Part shown: positions 10,126-21,484 of the stretch, piece by piece
How the letters are laid out: the number at the start of each line of letters is the position of its first letter
Numbering within the stretch: the first letter of the stretch is position 1
Assembly: GCA_933228895.1 (NCBI GenBank)
Contig: OW121851.1
Coordinates: 111,621,271 to 111,685,270 of the forward strand
Length of the DNA: 64,000 nt
Direction of reading: 5' to 3'
Source of the DNA: Platycnemis pennipes
Taxonomy: Eukaryota; Arthropoda; Insecta; Odonata; Platycnemididae
Program-made: the position numbers and the translations under genes
Notes under the pieces: generated by a model
Database searches by the model: none
What the model was told of the DNA's origin: nothing
What the model saw: the letters and a program-made list of their open reading frames with translations, nothing else

Positions 10126-13057
10126 TATTTGTCATTACAGTTTATCAAGGATAAAATTCGTTATGCGGGAGTAAAAAACGCCATGAGGTCAATGAGGATG
10201 GACCTTATAATATATCGCAATGCGCGATTATTATATTTTGTTCATTCCCTCTAATAATGGATTTCGTTTGCGTTCGCTAAAAAATTGAGACGGACATGAA
10301 GAACTTGTTCACGCAGATGTTCTTAAAATTTTCCTTTGGAATCAGGAATCCTGGGTCGTTTCGTGGTCCTGGTTCTAGGTAGTCAAGTACCACTGGTTCT
10401 TCTTTCCCTGGAGGAGAACTTTCAGCAGACATATTTTTCTCCGAGCTTCTCAAAGCCAAACGGAAACTCGCAACATAAACCCTAGTTGCCCCGCACGATA
10501 TATCAGCCGTTACTTAGAATCTGATTATTGCCCTGTATGGAATATATTTTGCTGTTTAGCCTTATCCCTTGCTTTTTAAGATTCGTACCTATATGGAAGC
10601 ATCACATCAATTCAATTGTTTCCGTCAAGTTCTTTCATCCCCTTTTTTCAGTGTTTTCCGAGGGGTTATTTCCTTGACCCCTTTCCTGAAAACTTTTTCT
10701 CCGATTACTCGATCTCCTCGTTTCGTCTTATCTGTTTTCTCCTGTATCCTCCAGAGTTTTATGAAATATTATCAACGATTAGGTACTTCCAAGATCACTT
10801 TCAACTTTATTTTGTATCCATTTCTACAAATCCCTTTCCAGCAAAATTGCGCAATAATTCCGTGCATCCGAAAAATGGAAATACGACTCGCATTTTGGGA
10901 TAATGCGCCCTATTTTTTTCTTTTTTTCCGTTATTTTTTTAACGCCCACCTTTCATACAATGCTATTCGTATCTAATTGCAAGAATGCTCCACTTCCCCT
11001 CCCCTACTCTTTTTACGGTCTAATGGAAGCACTCCCGACGTTAAAATTTCTTTCTACCCCCCCCCCCTTCTTCTCCAAAGCGGTAATCTCTTCATTTTCC
11101 CATTTCTCACGAAGAGAGAGCAAAGGTAATGGCAAGAGCATTCCGGTGAAAGTGAAAAGCACTAGAAATTCCATTCACTTCTCTCCCGCAATAATTCACG
11201 AGCTTCAAAAAAAATGAAAGGAGGAGAAACTTTTTTCGCTTTTTTATTTCTTTTTTCTTTGCCTTTCTCCCGTCCTGGCTCACACACTCAACTTCTCTCT
11301 CTTTCTCATTCTCATCCACAACCACCAAATATTCTTCATCATGACCTTTCCACTGCCCAAAAAAATCTCTCAAACGCGCACACATACGACTTTACCTAGA
11401 GCCCCCGGGTGACACCTTTTGCAATTTTTAATTCCTGTGCCCACAGTCTTACGAAATAAATTGTAGTAGCTGGTACAGAAGTAATGGGGGAGTTTACATA
11501 CTCGGAACCGAAATCGTTCTTTTGCACACGTAATAGTTAATAATAATAACAATAAATTTTATTGTTATAGGACCTTGTCCTATGGAACATAAATCATTTT
11601 ATACAATTAAACTCTGCAGTGAAAACAGAATTAGGTACTTGCCTAACTAAATCTATAAAATCAAAAGAGAATAATACAGAAAAAGAAATTACATTAATCT
11701 TAAAAAAACAGATTAATTTACCAATCTGTTTTTATATCTGGTCCCCAGTTTGAATGATTGGCCTTCATAAAGTGAAAGAAACAAAATTTTTATGTGGAAA
11801 GCTGATGCCCTCGTTTATGCCTCAATATTATTTTCAATGTATTTTCTCTTGCATATTTCCATAGAGCAATGTTTTTATAAAGTACTAATATGAGTGTTTG
11901 TTCTCACTTTTAAAAACATGCAAATAGTAGCAATAATCGCTAACGTCAAAAAGTGGCATTTTTACTCTACCGGCACATGCGATAATGCCCGTATTTCAGA
12001 TGTGGTTTGCTCTAAAATTGTGGTGAGAGCTGATTTTTAATCTACACATAAGTACCTATCTATGCACAAAATATAAAAAAAATTAAAAATGGGTCAGCAA
12101 CCACCTCTGGTTGATTTCTGGTGGAATGACCCATATGCTAGTTAAAAAGCTTTAATGGAGTGCATCGTATGCTTGGAAGCGTCCGCAACATCATCTAGCG
12201 GTAGGTAGAGGAAAGAGTGTCACGTCACAAGTATTATTCACCGCATGAAATAGTTTTCCGTCGCGTTTTCGCGCCGTTGAATTTTTTCACTTATGTATTA
12301 ATGAGGAAAAATTAATAACGTCCTTCTAAAATAAAACGTCTGAAAATATGCACTCCAGAGGTTATACTTGTCCTGAGGTATAAACGTGCAATCAGTACAA
12401 TAAAAAAATTATGGGAAAATTCCCCAATTGGACCTATTTTGAACGAGAAGAAGATGGTTGTTTGCAAGGATTACCATATCTATCAGAGATTGAGGTAAAA
12501 TAACTTCAAGGAGTTTCGTCGGAAATTATGTTTTGAACCCATGGATGAATGTGGCAAGGTTCAAAGGATACATGTAATTCTTAGGGACTACGGAGGGATA
12601 TAAGTTATACAGAACCAATTTTCGATTCCGAGTAATGATTAGGCTAATTAACTGCAACTATCGTATTTGGGAAGAAACTGAGGTGGAATATTGGATGAAC
12701 GAGAAGGTGTACATTAGAGAACTCTTGGAAGAGTTGAATGGGGTGCAGCAAGGGTGAGGAAGAAAGTTTGAGAAAGTGAAATCAATGGTAAAAGAGCGTA
12801 TAGGAAGCCTATTGAAGACATCGGCTTTATCTCAAAGGAAGCCGACAGGGTGCTGCTCTCAGTCCAGATAAAATCAATTGGCCGTCAATTGACAATCAAA
12901 GCCCGTCATTGTCAGAAAGGAAAGAGTGAGTTTTACGGGAAAAACACGGAAGAATATATATATTTAAGGTGCATGATTTTCTTTTTAGTTGAGCTTAAGC
13001 TTGTGATGGTGAATCCACAATGAAGCTATTCTGTACCCTTGCATTAGCATGGAGAAA
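10126..13057. other. no gene recognised
   Basis: Frames at 10569-10976 and 10903-11217 overlap in several phases over T/C-rich sequence and look non-coding. Around 11525-11600 a stretch with ATAATAAT and AATTTTATTG may be an old LINE tail. The rest is AT-rich and unassigned. Confidence 0.5.
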
Positions 13058-13142
13058 ATCTTGAGTCAACAATCATCATCATTGGTCAACAATCCTTGGA
13101 TTGTTTGTAATAAAAAAAGATAGCACTTTTTCCACAATTTTT

Positions 13143-13192
13143 ATGTCGGTACGACGCGTTTCAACCGTTAGGTTATCATCAGGTACATACAT
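13143..13192 (-). ncRNA. hammerhead ribozyme-like motif, PLE copy 4
   Basis: Best-formed example in the window. Minus strand: stem I 5' strand ATGTATGTAC, core CTGATGA (13176-13182), extra T, stem II AACC-TAAC-GGTT, GAAAC (13158-13162), palindrome ACGCGT, then C and the stem I 3' strand GTACCGACAT. Stem I pairs GUAC/GUAC and AUGU/ACAU around a 2x2 internal loop. Predicted cut after the C at 13153. The self-complementary stem III is what published dimer-acting PLE hammerheads show; the extra U before stem II is non-canonical. Activity is untested. Confidence 0.65.
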
Positions 13193-13557
13193 CTGTGAAA
13201 GGTCTGTGAGCCGTGCATACACCACTCAGAGGGGGAAGTGGGGGGTGGGGAAAAAAGTAATTAGGATGGGGGAGGGGTGAAGTGGTTATTGAAAGGACTG
13301 ACGCTTGGGAAATGGAATGGCGAGGAGTGGGAAACGGAAACGTTTGTTCATTCAACAGGGTACTGCTTCCTCCCTGCACAATTTCCAATCTTTCTTACAT
13401 GTCCAGTCTTTGGCCTTTCCTCTCCACGTAGAGTATCTCCGGGTCAAATGCACAAGTGTGGCGTTCTTCGAGGAGGTGTTTCGCTACGAGAGAGGTGGAG
13501 TCTCCTTTCTCCCAACATTTCTTGTGCTCCGACATGCGGGTGGCGAAGCTTTCCTAG
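13179..13557 (-). pseudogene. PLE copy 4 GIY-YIG endonuclease fragment with one in-frame stop
   Basis: Minus-strand frame beginning FATRMSEHKKCWEKGDST, continuing SLVAKHLLEERHTCAFDPEI and LYVERKGQRLDM, then an in-frame stop (13395-13397), then ERLEIVQGGSSTLLNEQT and a proline-rich tail. The R-x-x-EH, S-x-VAKHLLE-x-H and ERLEI blocks match GIY-YIG domains of Penelope-like elements, with the expected catalytic Glu. The final stop TGA (13179-13181) is part of the ribozyme-like CTGATGA core. Truncated, so not functional. Confidence 0.82.
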
Positions 13558-14174
13558 CAATCCTAGGATTGGTTTGACGTAGCCTCGACTCTATTCTACT
13601 ATCGGCCAACATCTTCATATCAACCTAATTCCTCTCTTTTGAATCCTTCATATCCTGTTTCTGTGTATCTCATACTTGGCCTGCCTTTTCCATTCTTCCG
13701 CTTCACTTTTCCCTCGACGATTGTCTTCATCAAGCCATCTTGGCTTAAGATATGGCCAATTAAGTAGTTCCATCTTCTTTTTAGAGTTATCAGCAGTGCG
13801 GTCAGAGTTATCAGGGTGCAGAATTCACTTTACTTTCACTCTTCTTAAGACTTCCTCGTTCGTAAGCTGTTCGATCCATTTTATCTTCATCATTCTTCGG
13901 TATCACCAAATTTCAAATGCTTCCAGCCTTGACTTCTCTGCTGCTGTTATTGTCCATTCTTCGCTGTCATATAGTAGCATGCTCCAGATGTATGTTTTGA
14001 TGAAATGTTTCCACGCTTGTATTTGCAGCTGCAGCAATGTATATTCATTAAAAGATTTTTCTCGGAAACCAAAGGCATCGCTGAGAAAGGAACTGGTCCT
14101 TAATACCTCGATTTGCTTATTTCACACCCCGTTGCGTTTGGTAGGTATCAGGTGCTTGTAATATAAGATTTTCA

Positions 14175-14465
14175 CTTCTTGGACCCTGACTCGAATATCG
14201 GAGTTGGCAGGGATTTTTCATTGTTATACCGGTACCAATTTGGTGCTTTCTTGAGTTCACTTCGGGCACAGAAATTCGTCCGTCAGACGGAACGATAAAC
14301 TGGGGACCTATTTGATGCCTTCCTAATGCCAACTCCGCGGTTTCCCTCCATCCCTCCTCCCTCCTCCGTTCCCTGAAATATTCTTACCTTTACCCAATTA
14401 CCCGCCTTACTTAAGTGGCGCAAATTACATAAACTGTTGGTCACTCTACTTAAATAAATACCATT
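14175..14465 (+). repeat. SINE-A, decayed copy
   Basis: Matches the body and 3' end of the SINE-A at 41655-42002 (CGTCCGTCAGACG..., TTTACCCAATTACCCGCCT, GGCGCAAATTAC), with a rearranged 5' part. Confidence 0.65.
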
Positions 14466-14475
14466 ATTACATAAG

Positions 14476-14478
<3 letters not shown>

Positions 14479-14506
<28 letters not shown>

Positions 14507-14509
14507 GTG
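14479..14509. repeat. (CA)n(TA)n microsatellite
   Basis: Uninterrupted CA repeats passing into TA repeats. Confidence 0.9.
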
Positions 14510-14547
14510 CATTTCGATGTATACGTGCCAAAAATAGGGTTCTTTGT

Positions 14548-15286
14548 CAGTGGCGAACCCACACATCCAAAGGGGCCCTGCCTCCCCATTTAGTTACCTC
14601 CAAACACCAAATTAATCTTTAATTGACAAGTTAAAGTCGCATGGTAGCAACAATTGGAAAAATAGGGAAAACTCGTCACATCATTTTACTCTAGTATGAC
14701 TAGACCAAAGATAAAAGAAAGGCTCCTTTATGTCCATGGTAAATTCCATTGTTTTTATCTTAAAATAGGGTCTTGTTGCTATCCTGATTGCATGTATATA
14801 TTTGTACTGAGTTATATTGAAAACCTATCCTAAAGTTATACATTTGCATGTATGGTGCTATGTGCAAGGTTTATGTGTTATGTATAAGAGGCCATTGTCA
14901 GCTGGGTCAGAAGTATTGCATTTTTCTTTTTTTTCTGAAAGTGTCCCCACCTTCATGCCGATTGCCTTGGGGGACACCTAGCTCCAAACTAACTTCAATG
15001 TGTGAGTTTGTTATTAAAAAAATATTTCTTTGTTACGGAGCAATAAATTTCTATTTCTATTATTTCTGTGCTGTGACACATCACTAACTTAGCATAGGCC
15101 AAAAAGTTTGACCTTTTTTTTGTCTGTAAATCTAATATGGCTACTTACAGGATGTTTAAATATGAGAACTAATATGACCTAGTATAACATTGAAAACATA
15201 CTGATTAAAATAACATTTTTGTTACATTTTGTGAAAGATCGGGCAGATGGCTCCCCTCCCGTAAAAAATTTCTGGGTGCGCCACTG
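14548..15286. mobile_element. hAT-like non-autonomous element, ~739 bp
   Basis: Ends CAGTGGCGAACCCA and (reverse complement) CAGTGGCGCACCCA, then G/C-rich tracts: the same style of termini as the 249-bp element at 5785. The flanking 8-mers TTCTTTGT and GTCTTGAT match at 5 of 8 positions, compatible with an old 8-bp duplication. No transposase frame. Confidence 0.65.
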
Positions 15287-15352
15287 GTCTTGATGATGAA
15301 TTGAAAAATGAGCATCAGTCAAAGTAAATAATCATCTATGAACATATCAACA

Positions 15353-15416
15353 AATAAATAAGTTTGGCAATTTTCCCCAAAGAAATCTTTGTGGAAAATT
15401 GCCAAACTTATTTATT
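15353..15416. repeat. perfect 24-bp hairpin
   Basis: Arms 15353-15376 and 15393-15416 are exact reverse complements (core AGTTTGGCAATTTTCC) around a 16-nt loop. AACATATCAAC occurs on both sides (about 15341 and 15457) in direct orientation. Confidence 0.85.
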
Positions 15417-16995
15417 ATGTTATTCCACCATATAACGCCTGAAACGACTCTTTTTAAACATATCAACGGTTCGGTTGTTTACTTATGTGTGAGGCACATT
15501 CAATTGATCCTAAATTTATCCTGTTATATTTGTTCCGTTTGATCATAAACGGATTCCTTTGGTTTCTTCTAATACATTTTTGGAAATTTTCCGCAAATTA
15601 ATAAAATTAACCACCGCTTGTCACGTTTTATTAAATTAGATATTGATTGATCATTGAAGTTTTAACCATTTATTGATCGGGATTAATCAGTGCCACTACC
15701 TTAGACCAGACTCGTTGTTGCAATAATCCTCTTGCTTTAATTTATAATGCCCCTCATTTTTGCTCCCTTAATCTCATTTTTCTAACATGATCGCCCAAAT
15801 TTTCATTTTAATTAAGGGGCTGTATCAAATACGGCCTATTTAATTTCCTCCGCATAGTAAGGGGTCGCTTGCGAAATGCCGTCACCAGAGTATGGGTGTG
15901 TGATGACGTCAGACGCCTTTTCGGAGTGTGGGTATTTCAGATAGGTGGCACTGCGTCAGAACGATCCTTAAATCAATCATCGTTGGAGTTTCAAATACGT
16001 CCCGCAAACAAAGGCGCCTCAGGCTGAGGGGAGAAATGTGAGGATGAGATTACAAGGGAGTAGGAAGAGGGATGGAGAGAGAGACTCGCATTTGGCATTA
16101 GCTTAATCTTTAAGGGAAGAGCCAAAGGGTCAAAAGTAAAACGTCCCATCCTGCGGACGGAATATTCAACTTGAAATGCATTCCTAGCGGTATCCAAGTG
16201 GGTATTATGATACCAGTACACTAGCAACCACATCAACCGGACCCCCTCATGGTCCAACACTTTCACGGGTGTTTTGAATTTATTGTATTTTGGTCAAATA
16301 GGAGACGTTATAATGTGAAATGTTGGCATGGCAATTCGCTTGGATTATAGTCAGGGATTTGATCGTTTTTAAAATTAAATTTTTAATTAATCGCAACAGT
16401 ATTATTTTATTGATTTGTCATTTGAACTTGTTTTTTTTTAATCCTTTTTATCTCTCAGTGAAAGGTCATCTATCATTTGAGCAAACTCTCACTCGGTGAT
16501 TTTTTGCATGTAATATAAAAATGAAAAGCAATAAAAATGTCAAATTTCACTCAAGTTTTTTATTGAAGTCATCATTATCACTACTGGCGCAGTGCATGCA
16601 ATTACGGCTGCTTTGAGCGGGAGTTTGTCTCAAAATCCAGCTCATGTAAAACTGCTTGATTTCATAGGGAACTTATGGGAGCTTAAACTTAGGGAACTTA
16701 AACTTTCCTCCGCATAGTATTAATCGATGTTAATTTGGAAGGGATTTGTGTGAGGCACATTCACTGTCGGTATTTGTCAGTAGCGCAAAAGACAATAACC
16801 AATAGAAAAAGGATACATTTGAAGGGAACTTAAGGGACTCGCAACTTAACAGATTGAATCATTATATATTGTATTTTGTACATTTATACATTCGAATCCC
16901 AGCCGAGGTGAATGATTTTTCTCAGTGAAAGTCATTCTACGAGTGAAAGTCATTCTCGTACTATCAAGTCATAGCTCCTACGATTAGTATGGTCC
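15417..16995. other. no gene recognised; one tRNA-like SINE fragment
   Basis: AT-rich. At about 16885-16940 a B-box ATTCGAATCCC followed by CCGAGGTGAATGATTTTTC matches the SINE-C type seen on the minus strand at 37640-37750. Short repeated phrases TGTGTGAGGCACATTCA (15487 and 16748) and CCTCCGCATAGTA (15847 and 16710) are unexplained. Confidence 0.5.
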
Positions 16996-16999
16996 AGAC

Positions 17000-17345
17000 C
17001 TCCCGTCCATTCTTCTATTGGTTATTGTCTTCATTTATTCATATTTTTTTTCTTTTAAGTCCTCTTTACTTCCTACGTGTACCTACTTATATATGGTCTT
17101 CTTATGCCATTGTACCCACTCTCCCTTAGACGGTCATTCTAATAGAACTTCCAGTCTTTTCAATTTTTTTTGTAGATTTTTATCCTCTGCCACCTTTCTT
17201 AGAACTTCGATGCACATTCATTTTATCCTCTGTCTTCTTTTGTGGCACCATGTATCAAAGTCTCCTATTTGTGTATTTTCTTTGGCTCTTATCGTCCATA
17301 CATCGCTACCATAAAAATTATTATACTCCATATGTAATTTCTTAT
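17000..17345 (-). mobile_element. RTE-like LINE fragment, diverged
   Basis: Minus-strand reading gives YGSDVWTIRAKE, then FDTWCHKRRQRIK and KVAEDKNLQKKLKR, parallel to the C-terminal block of the 45.5-kb copy (GSEAWTMTAAE, FEIWCYRRMMKIK). Multiple stops. Confidence 0.6.
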
Positions 17346-17769
17346 GAATTTATATTTTATTCCTCTATTTTTTCTTGCATTGTCGATTCGCTGACAATTC
17401 TACCTTCCAATTAGTTACTGCTCTTCTGCTTACGCAACTCTCTTAAAAATTCCATCCGATATATGTATGTATAAAAGAGTCTTGGGTATAATTTTTTGTG
17501 AAAGACGGCTTGATTGTTTCTCGAAAACCGTTACTTTTGGAATGATTGTGTAAACTCCATTGAGTTCCTAGCAGTTTTAATGGCACGAAACCCTTTCCAG
17601 TCTAAGTCACTCTAAGTCCTGGTTAGATTCGTGAAGGAAATTATGTGCTTGCAGTAGTTTAACATGGACTCTACAATAATGATAGTGCAAAGTCTTCTTT
17701 CAGTCGGCAAATGAACTGTGTACCGATCTCTTTTATATTTATAATTATATTTAACTATTTATAAAAAGA

Positions 17770-18460
17770 GTACTTGGGAAATGTGATGAGAAGACAAAAG
17801 AGCGATGTTACTTTTCACTAGTTAGGCTCCACCTTGAGTATGCAGTCAGTGTATGGGATCCTAATGAACTAAGTTAGATCAGAGAACTAGACAGTGTGCA
17901 GCGTAGAGCAGCTAGGTTCGTTAAAAGGTGTTACGATAGGTTGAGTAGTGTATCAGAATTAATGATAGAATCAGGGTGGGAATCATTATCAGAGCGTAGG
18001 TTAAAGTGCAGATTGAATCTATTAGAGAAATTTCAATCGGATAGCTTTACTGAAGATGTTAGCCACACATTAAAAATACGAGTGTATTATGCTAGATTCG
18101 ACCAGATAAATAAGATAAGAGAGATAGATTGTCGTACCGATAGATTCAAAATGGCATTTTTCCCCCGTACTATAAGAGAACAGAATAGGCAGCATAGCAA
18201 AGGGATATCTACATCTACGTGTGTGTAGGTGTCGTGTAGATGTAGATGTCTAGATGTAGATATGTAGGGGAAATATTTTAGTGTAGTCTGTATTGCATGA
18301 TGCATGTATCAACCCCTTAAATACTATAGATACTAACAATCTAGTACTTGAGACCCTATAGTTTCTTGTTTGCATTTCAGTAGTGAATGCTTGGTGATAT
18401 TCACCCCCTGCCACACACCCTCGCGGTGGCTTGCAGGGTATCGTGTAGATGTAGACGTAA
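17770..18460 (+). mobile_element. LINE family I (CR1/L2-like) 3' end
   Basis: C-terminal reverse transcriptase remnant (LGKCDEKTKERCYFSLVR, then AARFVKRCYDRLSSVSEL, then FKMAFFPRTIREQNR) followed by the 3' UTR and terminal hairpin CCCTGCCACACACC...GGTGGCTTGCAGGG with a (GTAGAT)n tail. 5'-truncated with stop codons near the start. An additional block of tail-like GTAGATGTAGATG sits inside the 3' UTR at about 18207-18265. Confidence 0.8.
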
Positions 18461-19225
18461 CATTTCTTATCCTCGCAATCATTATTGCGCTTAGTTTTCG
18501 ATTTTTGTGGAAATTCGTAATTTATCTCATTTCGAGGATCTTTTTCGAGCTCTGCTAATGCCATTTTTATTTATGTCTCCGAAACAGCGGATGTCGATAA
18601 AGTATTTACGTACTAAGTGAACACAACATATTATAATTTTTAATCTAATACCGTTCATTAAATGACAATTTGGGCTAATTCGAATGCATCTGTTTTGAGA
18701 TGCCTTCACTTCGTATAATTTAGCTTATTTAAGTGTATGAAAAGGATAAATTTGCAAACTGAATGTTCCTAAGTAGATTTTGGGGTGATAGCTCTATAAC
18801 TAATCCTCCCAGATAGATAGATACCTGTCAATAATTCATTTTGTGAGCGAAGCGAAATTTCCCTGGACACATTGATGGACACCAGTGAACAGGTGAAATC
18901 CTCCAGTTGTCCATTTTGGCGGTATGTGGGAGAGGGGGCGTGGAAAGATGTGTCGGCGATCAATGGTCATTTTTCCTGAATTAATATTGATTATCTTGTC
19001 GACCCGCTCGCAGATCTCATATGTCGGTAGCGCAACGTTCGTGAGGGAGTATTCACTCGCTTTCTTCCCTACCCCTTTTGGGTCCTCCCCCGTTTGGCAT
19101 GAAATGATGAAATATATGGGCAACCAAATCCGTAGTCAGTAAGACTTAACTTATTTCTGCTGTGGCGGAGGTTGACTTGCTCAAGGTGTCTGTTGAAATT
19201 CAAGGGGGAGATAATAAATTATAAT
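18461..19225. other. no gene or repeat recognised
   Basis: Short overlapping frames only. Confidence 0.5.
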
Positions 19226-19229
19226 AATA

Positions 19230-19885
19230 ATTAATGATTAGGCTACTGACTACAAGATATGCTACTTTTCCCTTGTTAGACCTCATTTGGAATATTCTGC
19301 CAGTGTATGGGATCCCTACAAAATCGGTCTAAATAATGAACTTGAACGTGTGCCGCGAAGATCGGCAAGATTTGTCAAGGGACGATACGATAATTATATT
19401 AGCGTAACCAGTCTATAAATGAATTAAAATGGGAATCATTGGCAGATCGCAGGTTGAATTTTATACTTAATCTCTTAAATAAATTCCAAGACAATATTTT
19501 CAGTGATGATGTTAAAAATACTTTGCGAACCTCAACTGACTATGGCAGACTGGACCATAATCATTAAATTAGAGCCGAACTGATGGATTCAAAATGTCCT
19601 TTTTCCCTCGTACAATTAGAGATACGAATAACGGTAAATATGTCCAATCGGAGAGTAGCAATGAATAGCATTGGTAGCTGCATGTTGGTATGAGTACTTA
19701 AAGCTAACCCTACTAACAGAATGTTTTTGCATGTTTGCTTTGCAATTTCTATCTTTTTTAAATGGTGAAGTTCTGACTAGTATATTAATGCTAATCCTTT
19801 TTATGCATGATATGTAGTGCATGTTTGGTGTGATATCACCCCCTGCCACACACCTTTGTGGTGGCTTGCAGGGTATTATGTAGAT
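19230..19885 (+). mobile_element. LINE family II (CR1/L2-like) 3' end
   Basis: Remnant of SLVRPHLEYSASVWDPY and RSARFVKGRYDNYISVTSL with a frameshift after SVTSL, then the 3' UTR ending in the hairpin with TTTGT loop and a GTAGATGTA tail. Same family as 20898-21484, 42305-44160 and 48612-49225. Confidence 0.8.
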
Positions 19886-20640
19886 GTATGCACATCTCTT
19901 TACATCGTCATCTATGGTTTATTAAACCGAATCCAATTAGGGTTACTTGACGTCCGGTTTTTCCCGGACACGTTCTCTTTTTTTCAGGATCTCCGGCAAG
20001 GGATTTTGATCACCGTCCGGCATTATTCGTACGAAGGGAAACAACGTCCATCATTCATTCTAATTAACTGGATTCTATCTTCTCTCTCATCAAAGTTCCC
20101 TCTTGACTGCCTTTCATCTGCATAGGAGCCACATAAAGGCCAGCGTTTTGTTTGCGATCAGGTATCATCCTTCCAATTAGAGCTTATCAAGAATTTAAAA
20201 ATTGCAAGAGTACCAGAATGTGATCTACAACATTATTCCGGTTTTGTCCGGATTTTTAGCTCTCTATGTCCTCCCTTTATACCTCCATGCATATGGTAAC
20301 ACGATATATGAAAAACGAAAACCAATAGTTAGTGTGAACAGCATGTTAATGTCCTGAATTACGATGCATCCAATTCCGGAAGCATGTTAGGCGGCCAGGC
20401 TGCTGACGTAAATGAATTTTGGCCATCTTTTGTGCATCTTCTATATTATAGATATCGCCAGTTCTCGACTCATTGGTTTATCTGGTTGGTTAGGGTATAA
20501 TTTTCTTCTAAAGTCAATTCGTAGATTGTTAAATTCACAAATAGTGGTGAGGGGGCCCATTGCTTTCACGCATACCGCCTATGGTTCTCCAAAAACTTAA
20601 GACACCCTGAAAATATTTCAGCTGGAGTTTAGATGCGTGT
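19886..20640. other. no gene recognised
   Basis: Unassigned AT-rich sequence. Confidence 0.5.
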
Positions 20641-20715
20641 GACAGGAGAGCCCTCCTCCGGACCTGGGATCCCTGGTCAGTGGCTAAATGTTCTAATCAG
20701 TGAGCTATTTCACCG
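20640..20715 (-). repeat. tRNA-like SINE head
   Basis: On the minus strand TAGCTCACTGATTAGAACAT and GGGATCCCAGGTC resemble A-box and B-box regions of a tRNA-derived SINE. No full tRNA cloverleaf. Confidence 0.4.
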
Positions 20716-20897
20716 TTAGGATGGGTATTATTACTATTTGTATCGATCCAGAAGGTTGAGATGGACATTAAATAATTCCCACACGATCTATCGTTCAACT
20801 GAGGGCATTTTAAACTCCACGAGCTTTCTACCCCAGATTATTCTGTCGAAGCTGTCCATTCTCATGTCCTCTCTTTCCTGTTTATTTAATTTTGTCC

Positions 20898-21484
20898 CCT
20901 CTACATCTATATAATACCCTGCAAGCCACCATAAAGGTGTGTGGCAGGGGTGAATTCTCACCAAACATGCACTACATATCATGCATAAAATAGGATTAAC
21001 ATTAATTTATTAGTCTAAACTTCACCATTTAAAAAGATAAAAATAGCAAAGTAAGCATGCAAATACATGCTGTTAGTTTGGTTACCTTCAAGTCCCCATA
21101 TCAACATGCAACTACGTATGCTATGGATTGATTCACTCGTATTGGACATATTTACCGCTATTCATATCCCTAATTGTACGAGGAAAAAAGGACATTTTGA
21201 ATCTGTCAGTTCGGCAATCAATTTCTCTAATTTTGTAATCATGGTCCAGTCTACCATAGTAAGTTGTGGTTCACAAAATATCTTTAACGTCATCACTGAA
21301 AATATTATCTTGGAATGTATTTAAGAGATTAAGTCTAAATTTCAACCTGCGATCTCACAATGATTCCCATTTGAATTCATTTAATAGACTGGTTACGCTA
21401 GTATGGCTATGGTACCGTCTCTTTACAATTCTTGCCGATCTTCGTTGCACACGTTCAAGTTCATTATTTAGACCGATTTCTACC
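20898..21484 (-). mobile_element. LINE family II 3' end
   Basis: Starts with the tail CTACATCTATATAATACCCT and hairpin, then 3' UTR, then reverse transcriptase C-terminus on the minus strand (NNELERVQRRSARIVKRRYH, SVTSLLNEFKWESL). 5'-truncated at about 21484. Confidence 0.8.

Larger units (their letters stand above)
13108..13557 (-). mobile_element. Penelope-like element copy 4 (different subfamily)
   Basis: About 450 bp inserted in an RTE-like LINE. The flanking CAATCCTTGGATTGTTTG (13090-13107) and CAATCCTAGGATTGGTTTG (13558-13576) are an imperfect target-site duplication. It contains an endonuclease tail and a hammerhead-like motif at its 3' end. No upstream inverted arm is visible. Confidence 0.8.
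13058..14060 (-). mobile_element. RTE-like LINE 3' end (family 1), split by PLE copy 4
   Basis: Minus-strand LINE tail in two parts, 13558-14060 and 13058-13107. The tail shows (ATG)n next to TTGGTCAACAATCC, shared with copies at 29.3 and 45.5 kb. Coding similarity on the minus strand covers a C-terminal region with W-C-Y-R-R-M-x-K-I-K-W-I-D type blocks, full of stops here. A short 3' microsatellite tail fits RTE-type elements; clade assignment is tentative. Confidence 0.7.

Noticed and set aside
10569..11217. Phenylalanine/serine-rich overlapping frames
   Set aside because: T/C-rich DNA read in three phases; looks like a composition artefact, not membrane proteins.
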